Source: Oscillospiraceae bacterium
GTDB lineage: Bacteria; Bacillota_A; Clostridia; Saccharofermentanales; Saccharofermentanaceae
Direction: 5' to 3'
Assembly (NCBI GenBank): GCA_902803365.1
Contig: CADCPU010000135.1
Span: 1-5,795, forward strand
DNA: 5,795 bases
In this document: positions 5,758 through 5,795 of the stretch, one piece after another
Layout: each line of letters starts with the position of its first letter
Numbering within the stretch: position 1 is the first letter of the stretch
Notes under the pieces: generated by a model
Database searches by the model: none
Told to the model about the DNA's origin: nothing
The model's input: the letters and a program-made list of their open reading frames with translations, nothing else
Made by a program: the position numbers and the translations under genes

Positions 5758-5795
5758 TGTTTAACGCAGTACGTGCATTTAAAGATATTGCAATA
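5758..5795. other. Short tail after proS, nothing identified
   Basis: These 38 bases contain no start with a ribosome binding site, no hairpin followed by a T run, and no recognisable motif. Any proS terminator or following gene lies beyond the window. Confidence 0.6.

Overview
The window looks like a chromosomal stretch from a Clostridia-type Firmicute. The reasons are strong GGAGG-type ribosome binding sites, sigma-A-like TATAAT boxes, short gaps between genes, and proteins of Clostridia-like character. I cannot name the genus from this sequence alone. All five genes lie on the + strand.

Layout. (1) Bases 1-918 hold the 3' part of feoB, the ferrous iron transporter; the GTPase half lies off the left edge. 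(2) Bases 919-1270 are noncoding. They hold a terminator-like hairpin, two related 40-base palindrome-ended repeats, a further short hairpin, and an extended -10 promoter with a Shine-Dalgarno sequence. (3) Bases 1271-3936 hold three consecutive genes of the same unusual design: an N-terminal four-cysteine zinc ribbon, a charged helical linker, one membrane segment near residue 90-120, and an acidic C-terminal domain. The gaps are 15 bases and then a 4-base ATGA overlap, so they read as one operon built by tandem duplication and strong divergence. (4) Bases 3937-4059 form a compact regulatory gap. It holds a likely promoter and a perfect 11-base inverted repeat whose right arm contains the ribosome binding site of the next gene. 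(5) Bases 4060-5757 are a complete proS, a bacterial-type prolyl-tRNA synthetase with an editing insertion domain. The last 38 bases contain nothing I can identify.

How the parts relate. feoB and proS are ordinary housekeeping genes and appear to be separate transcription units on either side of the trio. The zinc-ribbon membrane trio is the part that may be undescribed. Its job is not evident from the sequence. A reasonable inference is that the three products work together at the membrane, with a cytoplasmic metal-binding head and an outward-facing sensing or binding domain. Neither the ligand nor the output is visible. The second point of interest is the proS leader: RNA read through from the trio could hide the proS ribosome binding site, whereas RNA from the local promoter could not.
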